From Pyxicephalus adspersus (taxonomy: Eukaryota > Chordata > Amphibia > Anura > Pyxicephalidae): DNA of 64,000 nucleotides. Below are positions 33,250 to 44,904 of the stretch, in pieces (position 1 is the stretch's first letter; the number at the start of each line of letters is the position of its first letter). A program made the translations under genes and the position numbers. The DNA lies in assembly GCF_032062135.1 (NCBI RefSeq), contig NC_092866.1, positions 22,794,021-22,858,020 of the forward strand, given 5' to 3'. The notes beneath the pieces were generated by a model. The model was not told where the DNA came from. It did not search any database and saw only the letters and a list, made by a program, of their open reading frames with translations.

Positions 33250-35192
33250 ACACCATAAGACAATTAGGATAATGTCACATCTTCATTGTGGTTATACCAC
33301 TTGCCATCAAGGTTTTATAACCGATTATTTAAACAGTTAAACAGTAAAGACTCGGATTTTAAAACTTACACTTCAAAATAAATGGGCTTGTTATGACCTT
33401 AGTAATACCATTCAGGGTAATGAAGTGAATTGGCAAAAAAGAAATTACACAGACAGAAAATGCAAAACCTTGGTAGCTGTGGCAAATCACAAAATATACA
33501 GAATTTTCTTGATACATTGCATTGGGAAGATCAAATTTTCCCATTGGAAATTAGGAGAAATTTTAACATGGAGCCCCAGTCAAAATTAAACCTAATAAAA
33601 GGTTCCAATCCTTACTCATTTTACTAAAAAAAGGTTGTTTTACACCCAATATTTACATGGGTAGTGAGGGTATATCCCTTCAACTGGAACACATCACAAC
33701 AAAAATAAAAGTTGCCAGATGTTGGAATTGATGGTAAGGAGGCTGGTAACCAGGAACATAGGCCTTGTCCACACTAACAATTGCCATAGCATTTGCAGAT
33801 GATAATTCAGCAATGACAGCCCCTATGTAAATGTTAGGAAATTTTTCTTTTAAAAGATATCTAAACCCAGAAACAAAGATGTAATATGTAATAAATGTTT
33901 TCTTTAGACCAAGTAAGTTTTCTGCAACCACAGAAAAAAAGTATTTATCCTCTGTTGCCCTTGAAAATTCCTGTGAACTGATTTTAGGAAGAAAAATGTG
34001 CCACACACCAGTGACATCATGTTAATACTTTATTGCTTCTAGAAATTTAAGCCATTTTTGGTTGAAATATTTCTGATGGGAGAATCTGGTAAACAATAAA
34101 GTTTGTACATGATGTCATCATTGTGTGGTAAAGGGACAAACTTTGGGACACAGAAGGCACCTGAAAGGAGTTACTGGTGCCACTTCCCTATATTTGGAGG
34201 GGTGAGCGCTTTTCACAGTTTGATTGTTATCAGCTTCCCCAGCCATCTGCACGACATCTCCTTCCTTTGTAACAGAGATGAAGATAGGAGTTGGGTTTTG
34301 TAGTCCAAATCAGGAGCCCAGACACTGTAAATGAGTATTGTCATTCTGGCAGAGAGTGTGTTACTTCCAAAAAAACAAATCCATCCACCTCATCTAAGAA
34401 TCCAAAAAAGCTGCAACATATTACATTTTGATTTTGAGTTCAGATATGCTTTAAAGTAGTTAGGCAATTCACTGAAGTAGTTTATCTACTTTGCTTCTAG
34501 TGGCTAATCTACAAATCTCTACATTTAATACAATGTCAAAAACATGAAAGAGCAAGCATGGAAAAATGTGAAAAACACATAAAAAAGTAAACACAGCAAT
34601 TTTAAGTCAGAATATGTTTTGGTAAAACACACTTTACTTTCTCTTTAAGATGTTATTGCCTGTTCCGCTTTCTGCATGGGTCCAATTAACAAATATCATT
34701 AAACATTATCTCTTCGCTTAACATTTTATTGCTAGACATTTAATCTTTTCTTTGCCTTTGATCAGCGTCTTTACAATTTAAATTGTTAAAAGATGAACAT
34801 TTTCAGTTTTGTGCTTGGGAGAACTAAGGACAGCTCTGAGCACCTGTAAGTAATTCCCATGAGTTCTACATATACATTATGTAACATGTTGTACCAATTC
34901 ATGGTTTTCATAAAAGATTAGGAAAGACTGCATGACAAAACAATGAATGGCTAAGAAGTGTTTTCATTCAAACAGTCTTACTTTTTATTTAATAAATCCA
35001 CCAAATATTTTATGACTTTAAACTCCTATGTAAGTGATGTTATGGTATACAAACATTACATTTTCTATGGATGGTTTTTATTTAAAGCATGTGTAGGATG
35101 GTCATTTTTTCTAAATGCAATATAGCACCTAAACATTTGCACGTCTTTAAACATTAGATTTTTGGAAAAGGATGTTTTCAGTACACTATTCT
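33250..35192. other. Single-copy DNA, no recognised gene
   Basis: Short open frames at 33359-34303 on both strands lack motifs. 33750-33840 begins GGCCTTGTCCACACTAACAA, loosely like the ends of frog MITEs, but no partner end was found. Confidence 0.45.
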
Positions 35193-35424
35193 TCCTATTA
35201 TTATTATTATTATTGTTATTATTATTATTATCAATATTAAATTATTATATTACATATAGCACAGGCATAGTACACAAAATCCACAGTCACGTCACAAACC
35301 GTCCCTTACTGGAGGTTACAATCTAATGCCCCTACCATAGTCTAAATACAGTTTTTAGGGGAAGAAAATAAACCTACGTCTGTGCTGCAAGATAAAAGTT
35401 CTCACCACTAAGCCACTATGCTAT
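35193..35424 (-). mobile_element. V-SINE-like retroposon, copy 3, minus strand, internally deleted
   Basis: On the minus strand it starts with a tRNA-like head (GCATAGTGGCTTAGTGGTGA, then TTGCAGCACAGACGTAGG). It lacks most of the V-SINE central domain, retains the later segment (GACTATGGTAGGGGCATTAG, ATTGTAACCTCCAG), and ends in an ATT/AAT microsatellite tail at about 35193-35240. The internal deletion distinguishes it from the two fuller copies. Confidence 0.8.
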
Positions 35425-38196
35425 AACATATGACTTTATCACTGCTTGCCAGAAGTTGGTGCTCAGCAACTTTTCACATTATAGAACCTTTACCTGCCAA
35501 ATCGACCCCTCCAGAACTGTGATGGCTTTGATGTCCCTCTTCACTCCATCGTGTCCCATGGCAGTGGCTTCAAAGTTTTAAACCCTGTGTGGGCTTCACA
35601 CATCAGTGTACAGCATACACATGGGTTTCTTACCTCATTTCCAATAGTCAAATAGAGAATCGCTACCAAAAAAAAAATGTAAGTACTTAATGTTGGGTGA
35701 GGGAAAAGTCAAATAACCCTTTTACTTTGTTTTATAAAAGTAACCCTAAAAATCTCACCACCATAACATTTTGAGATTGGCAACGTCTAGGCACTGAGAA
35801 ACTGTCAGTGCTGCTAATGAAAAATGCAAAACTTTAGGTTGTCCCTAAAACTGGAGCAGAGGGTAATTTTCCAATGTAAGAACCTGCTCTGGTGACTCTG
35901 TCTATGAAATGGGAATGATGCTTAGTGAGGCATGGATATCCATATTGTTGGCAATATTGCTCAACATTTTAACTATTGGAGTGAGATTTTCAGAGATCAC
36001 AGGATTTATCTGTTTGCTTTTTGTTCAGCCAGGAATATGTCTGTCTGATTTCTACAAAAATTGTCGTAGGATGACTATGCTTTATAGATTCTAGCAGCAC
36101 ATTGACCATGCTGGGTGCTCCGCATATATACCATTACTGTTAAAGAACTATAGGCTTAACAGAAGGGATATTTTAGTTCCCCTTGGTCATTTACAAGAAC
36201 CAGTTGCAGTTCGAAATATCTGTAGTTTTTTTTTTATCTCACCTTCTCCAGTTTTTACTGAGTATCCAGAAAATATCAAAGGATGTGGAGTTTAAACTGC
36301 TTAATGTCTATCAGACACCCTTTTTGTATCTGTATGAATGTTCTTTCACATAAATATTTTCTTATGACTTACAGGTATATGTTTTGTCTTTGCTTGTAGA
36401 GATAAGTCTATTTGAAAGTCACAGAGAATTCTGTACTTCTTACATAAGCTTCTGGGACCATCCAGTGATCTGCAGGTCAATATGTTGTCACTTTGTCTTT
36501 GTTGGGTCTGAAAACTAGTAAAAGGTTTCTCTTATTCACTGATATAGGGAAATTACCAATGTTTGGATTTCAACAGCAGTCTGCCCTGTTCACTTTTGGA
36601 TTACAGCTGGTTATGCCTCTTTGAATTTTATGTTTTTATATCTAGGGCAATATTACCTTTGTTTAAAAGAGTTTGGGATTAGTAGATGCATTTACTCCTT
36701 TTTTATTGTCTTACTCAATGAAGTATATGTCGAGTGTACAATTTTTCAATAGTTTTAGATTTTTTTTTCTATAGTCCTTTTTTTATTCATTTTGTGTTGT
36801 TTTATACCTTCTATGTTCTAGTTGAATATGTTTTGAACATTTCCAAAAAAAATATTCAAAATAAATAAGCACCAGAAAGCACAACTTTACAAAACAAAGT
36901 TTTGATACAGTAAATTAACTGCACACAGACATTACTTTACAGACAGTAATCAAAAATATGAAGGTCCAGTAATGCTAAAATGTAAAATACACCTCAAAAC
37001 ATTTCACAATTAAAAAAAGAATTCACTTCAGTTTATTATATATAAAACCAAACCACTTGTAGCACACATAATTTTAGTGTTTATCCCCCCTAAAAAGTCC
37101 TGATTTAATATTCTGAAAGTAGATTAATGTGCAATCTTTAAGTGAGTTAAAGTGCATACTTTAAAGTACACCTATTCCTAGAATATTTATATATATTAAC
37201 TGACTTACATATTGGATAGAGACAGAAAAAATGCATTGAAATTAGTTATACCTCAACTCTCCAGCCATGTATTCCTTAATTTCGGGGCAAAAACCAGTTT
37301 TCTTCACTATATTTCATAATATGCAATTCTATTTTCATGAAGAAAATAAAAAAGACAAGTTAGAAGCTTTCTCTCATTTTCCTTTTCTTTTATATAAGAA
37401 AAGGATCACTTGGGATAGAATGATAGAGTTTAGAACCGATTTAAGTTTTTTTCTGACTGAGAAATTCACTTTCTCCAATCATCCTTATCATCAATGTCCA
37501 TGAAAACATGGTATTTCCAAAATTTTGAGTTGCTATCAAAACAAGAATAAAGAGAAATACTACAAAAGGGGGTATTGTTTCTATGAAAAAATAAAGAGGA
37601 TTTCTCTAGCATTGGAAAGACATCCTTTCACTTCCTATTAAATCTACAGGACATGGAGTAAAGGAAATTCTCCCTAATGGGACAGAAATGGAAAATATGT
37701 ACAGTAGTTTTAATCCTTTTCTTCCCTATCCAAAATGTACTGTAAACTATATTTTGCATATCTGCTTACATATGTTTTTTTAATAAGATATATAACTCCT
37801 AACTTCTCCTGTTCTCTTACTGAGTGAAATCCAAAAATATTGAGTAGTTGCTTGGTTTTAAAGAATAAACATTTTCATAATGCATACCTGACCTTATTTT
37901 CTTAATTATTCTCCCCAAATAATTTGAGATCCAACTCAATCACAGCATTCCCTGAAAAGCAAAATGTATTTTTGCCACTGGCTTACCTGAATTTGATTTT
38001 TATCTTTACCCTTTTTTTTATACAACAAAATTTTTGTGTTGTCATCAAGAGGTAAAAAAAATCTTCCAACGCAGATGGCTACTCTGTTGACAACTATAAA
38101 AGAATTCTCCTTACTTTGTGGTGATATCCTGTTGTATAGAATTTTCTTGAATAGGATCCAAGCAGCAAAACATAACTTAAAAGGAATTTTTATACC
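35425..38196. other. Single-copy AT-rich DNA
   Basis: The open frames at 35909-36094 and 37267-37503 lack recognisable domains. No repeat family identified. A small palindrome, TTAAAGTGCATACTTTAA, lies at 37147-37164. Confidence 0.5.
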
Positions 38197-38640
38197 TTCC
38201 CTACCCCTAAACCTAAAGCATACCAAAATAACAATTCTCACATTACATAAAAGGGTAGAGAACCGTTTTATGCAAGGTAAAAAAAACAGTTTTTTTTTTT
38301 GTTTTTTTAGGTGCAACATCTCCTGCGATACCTACGTCAGGCATCCTGGGGGCTCTTGGGTGCTCCTTCTGTGCATGCCTGAGCATCTTGGAAGCCTTTT
38401 TTGCTCAAAGAGAAAAATTTGCTGATCTCACACATGCGCAGTGAGATCACCAATTTTTTTTTTCATTCTACTTCACTTGATCTCGCGTCTGGGTTGGGGG
38501 AATGTAGTATAAAAAACCGGAAACAGAAGACAAGGATGCCGGCTCTGGGATGGATGGCGAGTCTATGTGGGACCCCATGCCGGACACCCTCGGAGTGATC
38601 AGACTGCCCTGCGGGATTGAAGGTGTGTTTTTGTTTTTTT
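38197..38640 (+). mobile_element. TTAA-family repeat (family E), copy 1, eroded
   Basis: Shares order and sequence with 40220-40752: CCTAAA with GCATACC at the left, a TACATAAAAGGGTAGAGAAC block, GATACCTACGTCAGGCATCC, TGGGGGCTCTTGGGTGCTCC, a hairpin TGATCTCACACATGCGCAG with TGAGATCACCAA, and ACTGCCCTGCGGGATTGAAG at the right. Several long open frames on both strands at 37936-38774 are caused by this repeat and its flanks. The right terminus is not clear. Confidence 0.7.
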
Positions 38641-38865
38641 TTTGGTTTTTTGAGTATAGCTTCATTAGAGCACAAGCAATGGTCTTCCACTACCACAGCA
38701 AAAAAAAAAAAAAAACAACAACAAAAAATTTGTACATAGGTAATGATGTATTTGCCATGACATTAAAATTGTGATTTTGTCATTGGAATTGTAACTAATA
38801 ATTTGTGTAAATGTTTATTAATACAGTAACACTTTTTTTGCTTGACAGTGTAAATACATAATATA

Positions 38866-38897
<32 letters not shown>

Positions 38898-39049
38898 ATT
38901 GTTAAAGGCAAAAAAAGCAAATATAAGCACAAAATCTTAAGACTACATTTAGGAGTCACGCTTTAACATAACAGTTTATTCTGTGTGGTTCCACCATTAC
39001 TTAAGATCTCAGAACAAGGCACAACATCCATACCAGCGACCGCCCTTTC
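38641..39049. repeat. Simple-sequence stretch (A-run and TA microsatellite)
   Basis: A 15-base A-run begins at 38700, followed by AACAACAACAAAAAA. A TA microsatellite lies at about 38863-38886. The remainder is AT-rich single-copy DNA. Confidence 0.7.
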
Positions 39050-39470
39050 CTTTTTAACAGTAAATTATTGCAGCTATTATCATGACTGCGGGACTACAAT
39101 TATTAAGTGCCCTTTGTTCAAAGGTTTTGACAATAAAGAGCCTGGGCTGAAATTACGATGATAAACACTGGTAATATATGTCCAGTTAAGACAAAGAAAT
39201 GGTCTAAATATGCTTCCCAACCATGCATCTCCGACATCTGCAGAGCAGAGTGGCTTTTAAACATTTCAGTTAGCCCTGACACCGCACAGGATAGCCTACA
39301 GATTATCTCAGCACATTGCTGTTAAGTTTTATTAGCCTTCCTCTACAAATAATATATTTGTGTAGCTATCTATAAATCCCCAGTGTGGAACAGCTAAATA
39401 ATTGTTATAGATAATGTCACTTGCTCATTTTTCTTCTTTTTTGTGTTTGTTTTCTATAAATCCATTGAAT
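39050..39470. other. Candidate conserved non-coding block
   Basis: A repeat-free complex sequence containing CTACAATTATTAAGTGCC, CCTTTGTTCAAAGG (a TCF/LEF- or HNF4-like palindrome near 39110), GACAATAAAGAGCC (SOX/HOX-like), AACAGCTAAATAATTG and GATAATGTCACTTG. No open frame of note. Enhancer-like texture; inference only. Confidence 0.28.
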
Positions 39471-39950
39471 GTTTTTTTTTCTATTTTCCTTTTAAATAGG
39501 TTAATGTATTCTCTTCATCTAATACCGTCTTACAGTATTTCAGCATGTCATGAGTAGCTGCATGCAAAATTCATAAAGTGTCATTGTGTTCTCATACAAC
39601 TGTGCTTCTGAATACATTGTAGCTACAACATAGAAATAATTATATTTTTGAAAAGGATTTTTATAATCGGCAAGTTTCTATGATTGTTATGTGCTTGGTT
39701 TTGTGAACTTTTTCAGCAGCTTTTGTTATACATTCTTTTCTTATGAATGCCTTCAGCTCCTTGTGCCCACCTACTAACTTATTACCAGAGGGTGCTGGGT
39801 GATTGGGTGATTATGTTGCCAGGTTTTTTAGAGGTGTCATGTGACTTAAAAGGTCACGTTAATAAATTATTAGGTTGGGTTCCTCCTTTCTGCCCTTAAT
39901 AACATGATCACATAAAACCTGTGTTTATATGATATCTTCTTTTGGATCAG
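39471..39950. other. Single-copy AT-rich DNA
   Basis: No gene or repeat recognised. Confidence 0.45.
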
Positions 39951-40135
39951 TGTTTCTCAACCAAGGTTCTATTAATCCCTAGGGTTTCTCCAGGAGTTAC
40001 TAGGGGTTCCCTGAGCATTGGACAATGTGCACTTCTTAGGTCAGTTTAACAGACACCAATGACTTTTTGGTGTTCTTGTGAGGTTCTTTCCATGTATTGT
40101 TAATGTTAATGTGTTTTGATGGGTGAAAGGTATTC
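39951..40135. mobile_element. hAT-Charlie-like MITE, family A, copy 3 (truncated)
   Basis: The left terminus CAGTGTTTCTCAACCAAGGTT is clear, followed by GAGTTACTAGGGGTTCCCTG, AGCATTGGACAATGTG, and GACACCAATGAC as in other family A copies. The right terminus is not found, so the copy is truncated or strongly diverged after about 40135. Confidence 0.7.
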
Positions 40136-40219
40136 AGGGTAAGTGGGCATTCCTAAGCAGGCTGCATTTGCATGCAGACCATTTTACTTCCAAAATTTAA
40201 AGAACTAAAATCTACTTAA

Positions 40220-40752
40220 AGCATACCTAAGCTCAGAATTTTTACTTTACATAAACAGGTAGACAATCCTTTATGTAAAGTAAAAATTTTGTTTGTTTGT
40301 ATTTTATTAATTGCTGCTTCCTTAAGCAGCACCACTTAGGCGATCAATAATGATTGGGAGCACAGAGCCTCTCGAGATACCTACGTCACACATCCTAGGA
40401 GGCTCTTGGCTGCTGCTTCTGCTCATGCCCGAGATGTGAGGAGCCTTTTCATCAATAGGGAACAAAATTGCCGATCTCACGCATGCACGGTGAGATCGGC
40501 AATTTTTTTCCCAAACTATGTCACCCAATCTCGCGCCTTTGAGTGCAAGATCAGGTGACGTGGGAAGAAGAACACGGAAGAAGAGAGAAGAAGATATTGG
40601 CTCCTGGCGCTCCCTCTGTGCCAGGCCAAAGACAGGTACCGGGACGATGCGGGAAGCCATGGAAAAAAACCCTAGGCGGATAGACTGCTGTGCGGAATTA
40701 AAGGTAAGCGTGATTTTTTTTGGGGGGGGTTAGTTTTGGGTTTACTTCCACT
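40220..40752 (+). mobile_element. TTAA-family repeat (family E), copy 2
   Basis: Bounded by TTAA at 40216-40219 and 40753-40756. The left end is AGCATACCTAAGC and the right end read inward on the minus strand is AGTGGAAGTAAACCC, imperfect inverted ends. The left part contains a near-palindrome (TTTACTTTACATAAA ... TTTATGTAAAGTAAA). The centre holds GCCGATCTCACGCATGCACG with GTGAGATCGGC, a strong hairpin. GC-rich right half. Open frames on both strands (40322-40733) are shadows. A TTAA target suggests piggyBac or Kolobok mobilisation, and these ends do not match the piggyBac-like family elsewhere in the window. Confidence 0.72.
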
Positions 40753-40756
40753 TTAA

Positions 40757-41139
40757 TGAAAGTTGTGAGCCAGGGACAATTTGGCTGGGAGAAAAAGGCT
40801 TTCTGATACTAGGTCTCAAAGTCCAAATAGCCCAAGTGACATTATGTCTGTACTGCAAAAAGGCAGAGTAGAGGACTGTGGAAAGGGTTCAGCATATCCG
40901 CCTATAGACAGTTTTCAGAAATCTACAGGCAGGATGATACGAGAACTGTGGCCCTGTACAAGGAGGGATAGCAACAGCGACTGAAGTAGCAGCATAGACG
41001 ATGTTGCACATTGGATTACTGCACAAATCTATTCAAGTAAGAATACACATGACTCGCATGACATATGACTGTATTTAGAAAATACAGGCTTTTACCAGAA
41101 TTTACCTTTATTGGGATTTCTGTGTCACTAAACAGGGGG
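40757..41139. other. Single-copy DNA
   Basis: The open frame at 40781-40984 has no recognised motif. No repeat family identified. Confidence 0.45.
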
Positions 41140-41430
41140 TCATATTGTAAAAATGTTGGTTTTTGCCTCTCCAGCCAAGGTGAATCTGAAGCAGATCTGG
41201 AAATAGGCAGAGATCAGAGTTGCTGGCATGATAGGTACAGGATGACAGACAGAAGTTGAGTCAGACAAGGCCAAGGTCAGTAACTTGCTGGCAAGTGCAG
41301 TACAAAATGATTAACATTAGCAGGGTCAAGTAACAAGCCACGGTCAGATTACAAAATCAAAGTCCAAGCAACAAACCAGGGGTAATATGCATGCACCTTA
41401 GTGGGGACTGGCTATGTTCAAACAAATGCA
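41140..41430. repeat. Degenerate purine-rich interspersed repeat (unclassified)
   Basis: Loosely repeated phrases built on GGCAGAGATCAGAG, AAGGCCAAGGTCAG, and CAAGCCACGGTCAG, in composition like 3590-4160. Probably the same kind of retroelement-derived non-coding sequence. No LTR or coding motif. Confidence 0.38.
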
Positions 41431-41583
41431 GGACTAGATTGAAAGGTCTTTAGGGCAGGATCCTCTCCTCTTGTGTCACTGTCTGTATTCATCTGTCATT
41501 TGCAACCCCTTATTTAATGTACAGTGCTGCATAATATGTTGACGGTATATAAATCCTGTTTATTAATAATAATATTAATAATA
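41431..41583 (+). mobile_element. SINE/LINE 3' tail fragment
   Basis: Reads GGTCTTTAGGGCAGGATCCT, then TTTAATGTACAGTGCTGCAT, AATATGTTGACGGTATATAA, and ATCCTGTTTATTAATAATAA with an AAT-rich end. The GTACAGYGCTG...TTGGCG core is shared with the V-SINE tails in this window, as expected for a common LINE-derived 3' end. Confidence 0.7.
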
Positions 41584-43307
41584 GACAACGGTAAATGGGT
41601 CAAGCTCGGCCTCCAAACTGCTATATGTACTGCCCACTTTAGGTTGGTAAGATTCTGCCTACCTACAATTCACATACTAAATACATGCTAAATGCAGGAA
41701 AACAATGCTCATCAATATGAACCCTTGGAGAGGATTTGCCTTATCTTCAGTTCTGGGGACCGAGCCTTACCAAACAGAAGTTTTAATATTTTCCTACTGT
41801 TTCCAGGGCACTGATACTGTTATAGTTGGCAGGAATCAATCACAAGAAATACAACCATCATTTTAATTAGGATTTCATTTCCTGTAGGAATAGAGTGCTT
41901 TTGGGTTTTTTTCTTTTTAGCTGGGTAGAAGATATTGAGGGTGTATACAGCTCATAAAAGGAAGAAAGGACCAAAAAAATAATATTATGTTTGAATGTAC
42001 ATGTAAATTACAATACATAAAAAATTAGAGCTGCCCTGTTTTGGCTAGTGCATGAACCATATAACCTGAAACATTATAATAATAAGAATGCTTCTGCTGG
42101 ATGCTGACATTATATTTATGTTCTTTTTGATTGACAAATAAAAGTACAGAGATCAATACAGGTCCTGAGCCCCCATTTTATCAAGAAAGTAAGGTTGTCA
42201 TCTTTCACTTAACTGTAGCATGATGGGTGATTTACATTAAAGATATACACACAAGAATGGGAATAGTGTGATAACTTATTGCTGAGAATGGACAATAATA
42301 GAAGGGCTTCAATTGCATTGCAAACAGGCTTAAACAGACACATTGCTTACCTAGTGCTTTTAGGGCTTACAAACATCTCCTAATTATGGGGTGTATTGGA
42401 AAAATAGAAATTAGATTTTTGGTGTTTTATAAAGTGAAAACAAAGCTTTAAATAACTTTAAAGCATGTTATAAGAACATTGTACATTACTTTACCATAAT
42501 TGTATATTATTCAAATGAGTATTTTTATTATTGTCAGTGTTTTATACCATTTATATTTTATGCCACTTTATTTTTTCCATAAATATTGAACAACCTTAGG
42601 TATATACAAAATGTATTCCATATTACATGGTAATAGTATTTTCCTTTGTCCACATTCCCTCATAGTCTTCATATTCCGAGAGAGCTTTAACAGAGTGAGT
42701 CTTTTGCATATGGAAGACATTTGACTTTCCCCTGAGACAATTCTTGAGCGAAAATGGTGACTTGCCAAAACTGCCAATTCAGGATTATATAGAATTCTTT
42801 GTAGGGTGTTAACTTTGAGGCTACCTTTGGCTCCCATATCAGTCTTTGGACCTAGGAAAATTGGTTAGCTAACAAAGACTTTACTGAAACAAATCGGACA
42901 GCTGTGAATGAACCATCCATGTTCCTAAAACCAGGAACGTTGGATCAACATTGTTTATTCTATGAAGAACTTAAAACTAATAGAATTCAGTTACTAGAGT
43001 ATCATTATCACAAGGCTTAAAATAAATGTACTATATCTACAATCGACTTCTGTGTGTACTAGATAGCATGTCCCCACCAAAGAAGTAAGTAACCAAGTAA
43101 GTGCAAAGCCTCTTCATTTACATGCTGCTTGTTCTTTAGTTTTTTTTTCTTGTTTTACACTGTGACGGGTCATTTAAACAAATTCAGGCATGGAGAGGAA
43201 AAAGATGCATGAATTGGCACATTGCAATGCAAGCAGCATGTCGATAGGATAAGAGGGAAGATGCTGCTGCCATTTGCCGGAAGACCATGCTGTGTGGAAG
43301 AGCATAC
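41584..43307. other. Single-copy AT-rich DNA
   Basis: No recognised gene or repeat. The minus-strand open frame at 42837-42568 (89 codons) is basic and has no domain I recognise. Confidence 0.5.
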
Positions 43308-43315
43308 ATCTACAG

Positions 43316-43630
43316 CAGTGGTCCCCAACTTTTTGGACTTATGGACCACTAAACTTATGGACTCCGGATTGTGTATGCGCGGGGGCCCTGTGTCACTTAA
43401 AGGGGAAGAAACTTACCCCAGAGTAACGTCATGATACCAGAAACCTTGCACTCTCCAGAGACACAACCCGCCCACCACGTGAGCCTGCAATACATATGGT
43501 GGACATAGTCCGCGGCCCTGGCCAGTGCGGCCCCCTCCCAAGCAAGGACAGCGGACCACAGGTTGGGGACTGCTGGTTTCCATGCTCTCGGGGCCCAGCT
43601 GTCAGACGACCGGGGTGTTGGGGACCCCTG
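43316..43630. mobile_element. hAT MITE, family C, copy 2
   Basis: The left end is CAGTGGTCCCCAACTTTTTG. The right end read inward on the minus strand is CAGGGGTCCCCAACACCCCG, 13 of the first 14 bases matching. The flanks ATCTACAG (43308-43315) and ATCTAAAG (43631-43638) agree at 7 of 8 bases, fitting an 8-bp hAT duplication. A second internal end-like segment CAGGTTGGGGACTGCTGG near 43558 suggests an internal rearrangement. Confidence 0.9.
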
Positions 43631-43839
43631 ATCTAAAGCCCATATGGACAGAAATACATATCTTCTAAAAAAGGTAAAACAGCTCTCTTAATTGTATTTC
43701 ATCTGTGAATTTAGCTATATTCCTAGGGTTTAGCTATACTGTTATTTCTGTCAAAATATTCACGTCTTTCTCATATTTAAACATTTTTTTTACACTTTTT
43801 CAGCATACATTATACTTACATCATATATTGAAATCTGCT

Positions 43840-44720
43840 GAAGAAGAAAATATGAGGTTAGCATATCACATTTCATAGTTAGCTTAGACATCACTGCAAA
43901 TTTCACCGCCATAGGATATACGTATCCACTCGCAGCAGCTACCCCAGTTTTCCCATATGGGTTTAAGTCTTTCTGCTTGAATAAGCAAAAGTGACAGCTA
44001 TTTATGATGTGGCTGACAGCAGATCTAAGTAAACACTAGACATGTTGAAAGACATGTTTTACTGTGAACGAAAACCACGAAAGCCTGAATATTTACTGGA
44101 AACGTTTTAATACATCTCCAATAAGCAATGCTCTAATTACATCTAGGAGATACATATCCCACATATAAAACCTGACATGAACCTGCCTTTTCCCGTTTGA
44201 CAGCTGTCAGCGCGGATAAATATAATTTCCTCCGAGGCCTTTACAAGACCAGTAACAGGTAAGAACTGGCGAGCCCAGCATCATTATACAGCTGATTGAG
44301 TTATGACAGCTGAAATCAGCTGGGAGAGAGATGTGTGGAAGGCATAGGGCAGGGAGCAGACAAATGATGATTAAGTGATCACTTTAAGGAACAATCTTCA
44401 TGATATTTCATGCTCAGTCCACAGTATAAAGTCTCGGCTCCTAACAGCTCCATCAATTGATTTGATTTAGTGCGGCAGCTTATCCCAGTCATAATATTTC
44501 ATAGAAATGGTATTGCAGACAGAAATAATATCTACATCAATATTAACCCTGAAAGGACTAATGGACACAAGCTATAATTTCCTGGACATCCATAAAAACC
44601 ATTTTGCTGGTGTTTGGCATTAGGCAATTTGTCTTTCTTATTTTAATCCCCCCCTCCTTCCTGTTTTACTGCATCCCAGTTTATACGGTTTTCACCTCTG
44701 ACACTCTTTCATTACCGCTG
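43840..44720. other. Candidate conserved non-coding element with TGACAG cluster
   Basis: Repeat-free and compositionally complex for almost 900 bp. TGACAG, the MEIS/TGIF-type core, occurs at 43992, 44014, 44198 and 44304. The 44198 site is part of a perfect 12-bp palindrome TGACAGCTGTCA with a central CAGCTG E-box. Homeodomain-type cores include TGATGATTAAGTGATCAC near 44365, CATCAATTGATTTG near 44451, and CTCTAATTACATC near 44130. No open frame. The arrangement is enhancer-like; conservation was not tested. Confidence 0.38.
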
Positions 44721-44839
44721 ATCACGGACCCAAGACGCGCTTTCTAACTTCTGTATTCGGAGGCCATAACAAGCTACATTATAGTCATCTGGAAAAATTG
44801 ATTGTGATGTTAAGTCATTCTCAAACCTTGAACGTTTTT

Positions 44840-44904
44840 NNNNNNNNNNNNNNNNNNNNNNNNNNNNNNNNNNNNNNNNNNNNNNNNNNNNNNNNNNNNN
44901 NNNN
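44840..44904. other. Assembly gap (65 Ns)
   Basis: A run of N from 44840 to 44904. The minus-strand open frame spanning it (44924-44712) is meaningless. The gap lies 120 bp right of the strongest candidate regulatory block. Confidence 0.99.

Noticed and set aside
37147..37164. TTAAAGTGCATACTTTAA palindrome as a solo MITE
   Set aside because: Only 18 bp, with 7-bp arms. It resembles the ends of the TTAA group but is too short to distinguish from chance.
37936..38425. Overlapping 127- and 129-codon frames on opposite strands
   Set aside because: Much of the span lies in a family E repeat and A/T-rich flanks; no domain recognised and both strands cannot both be coding.
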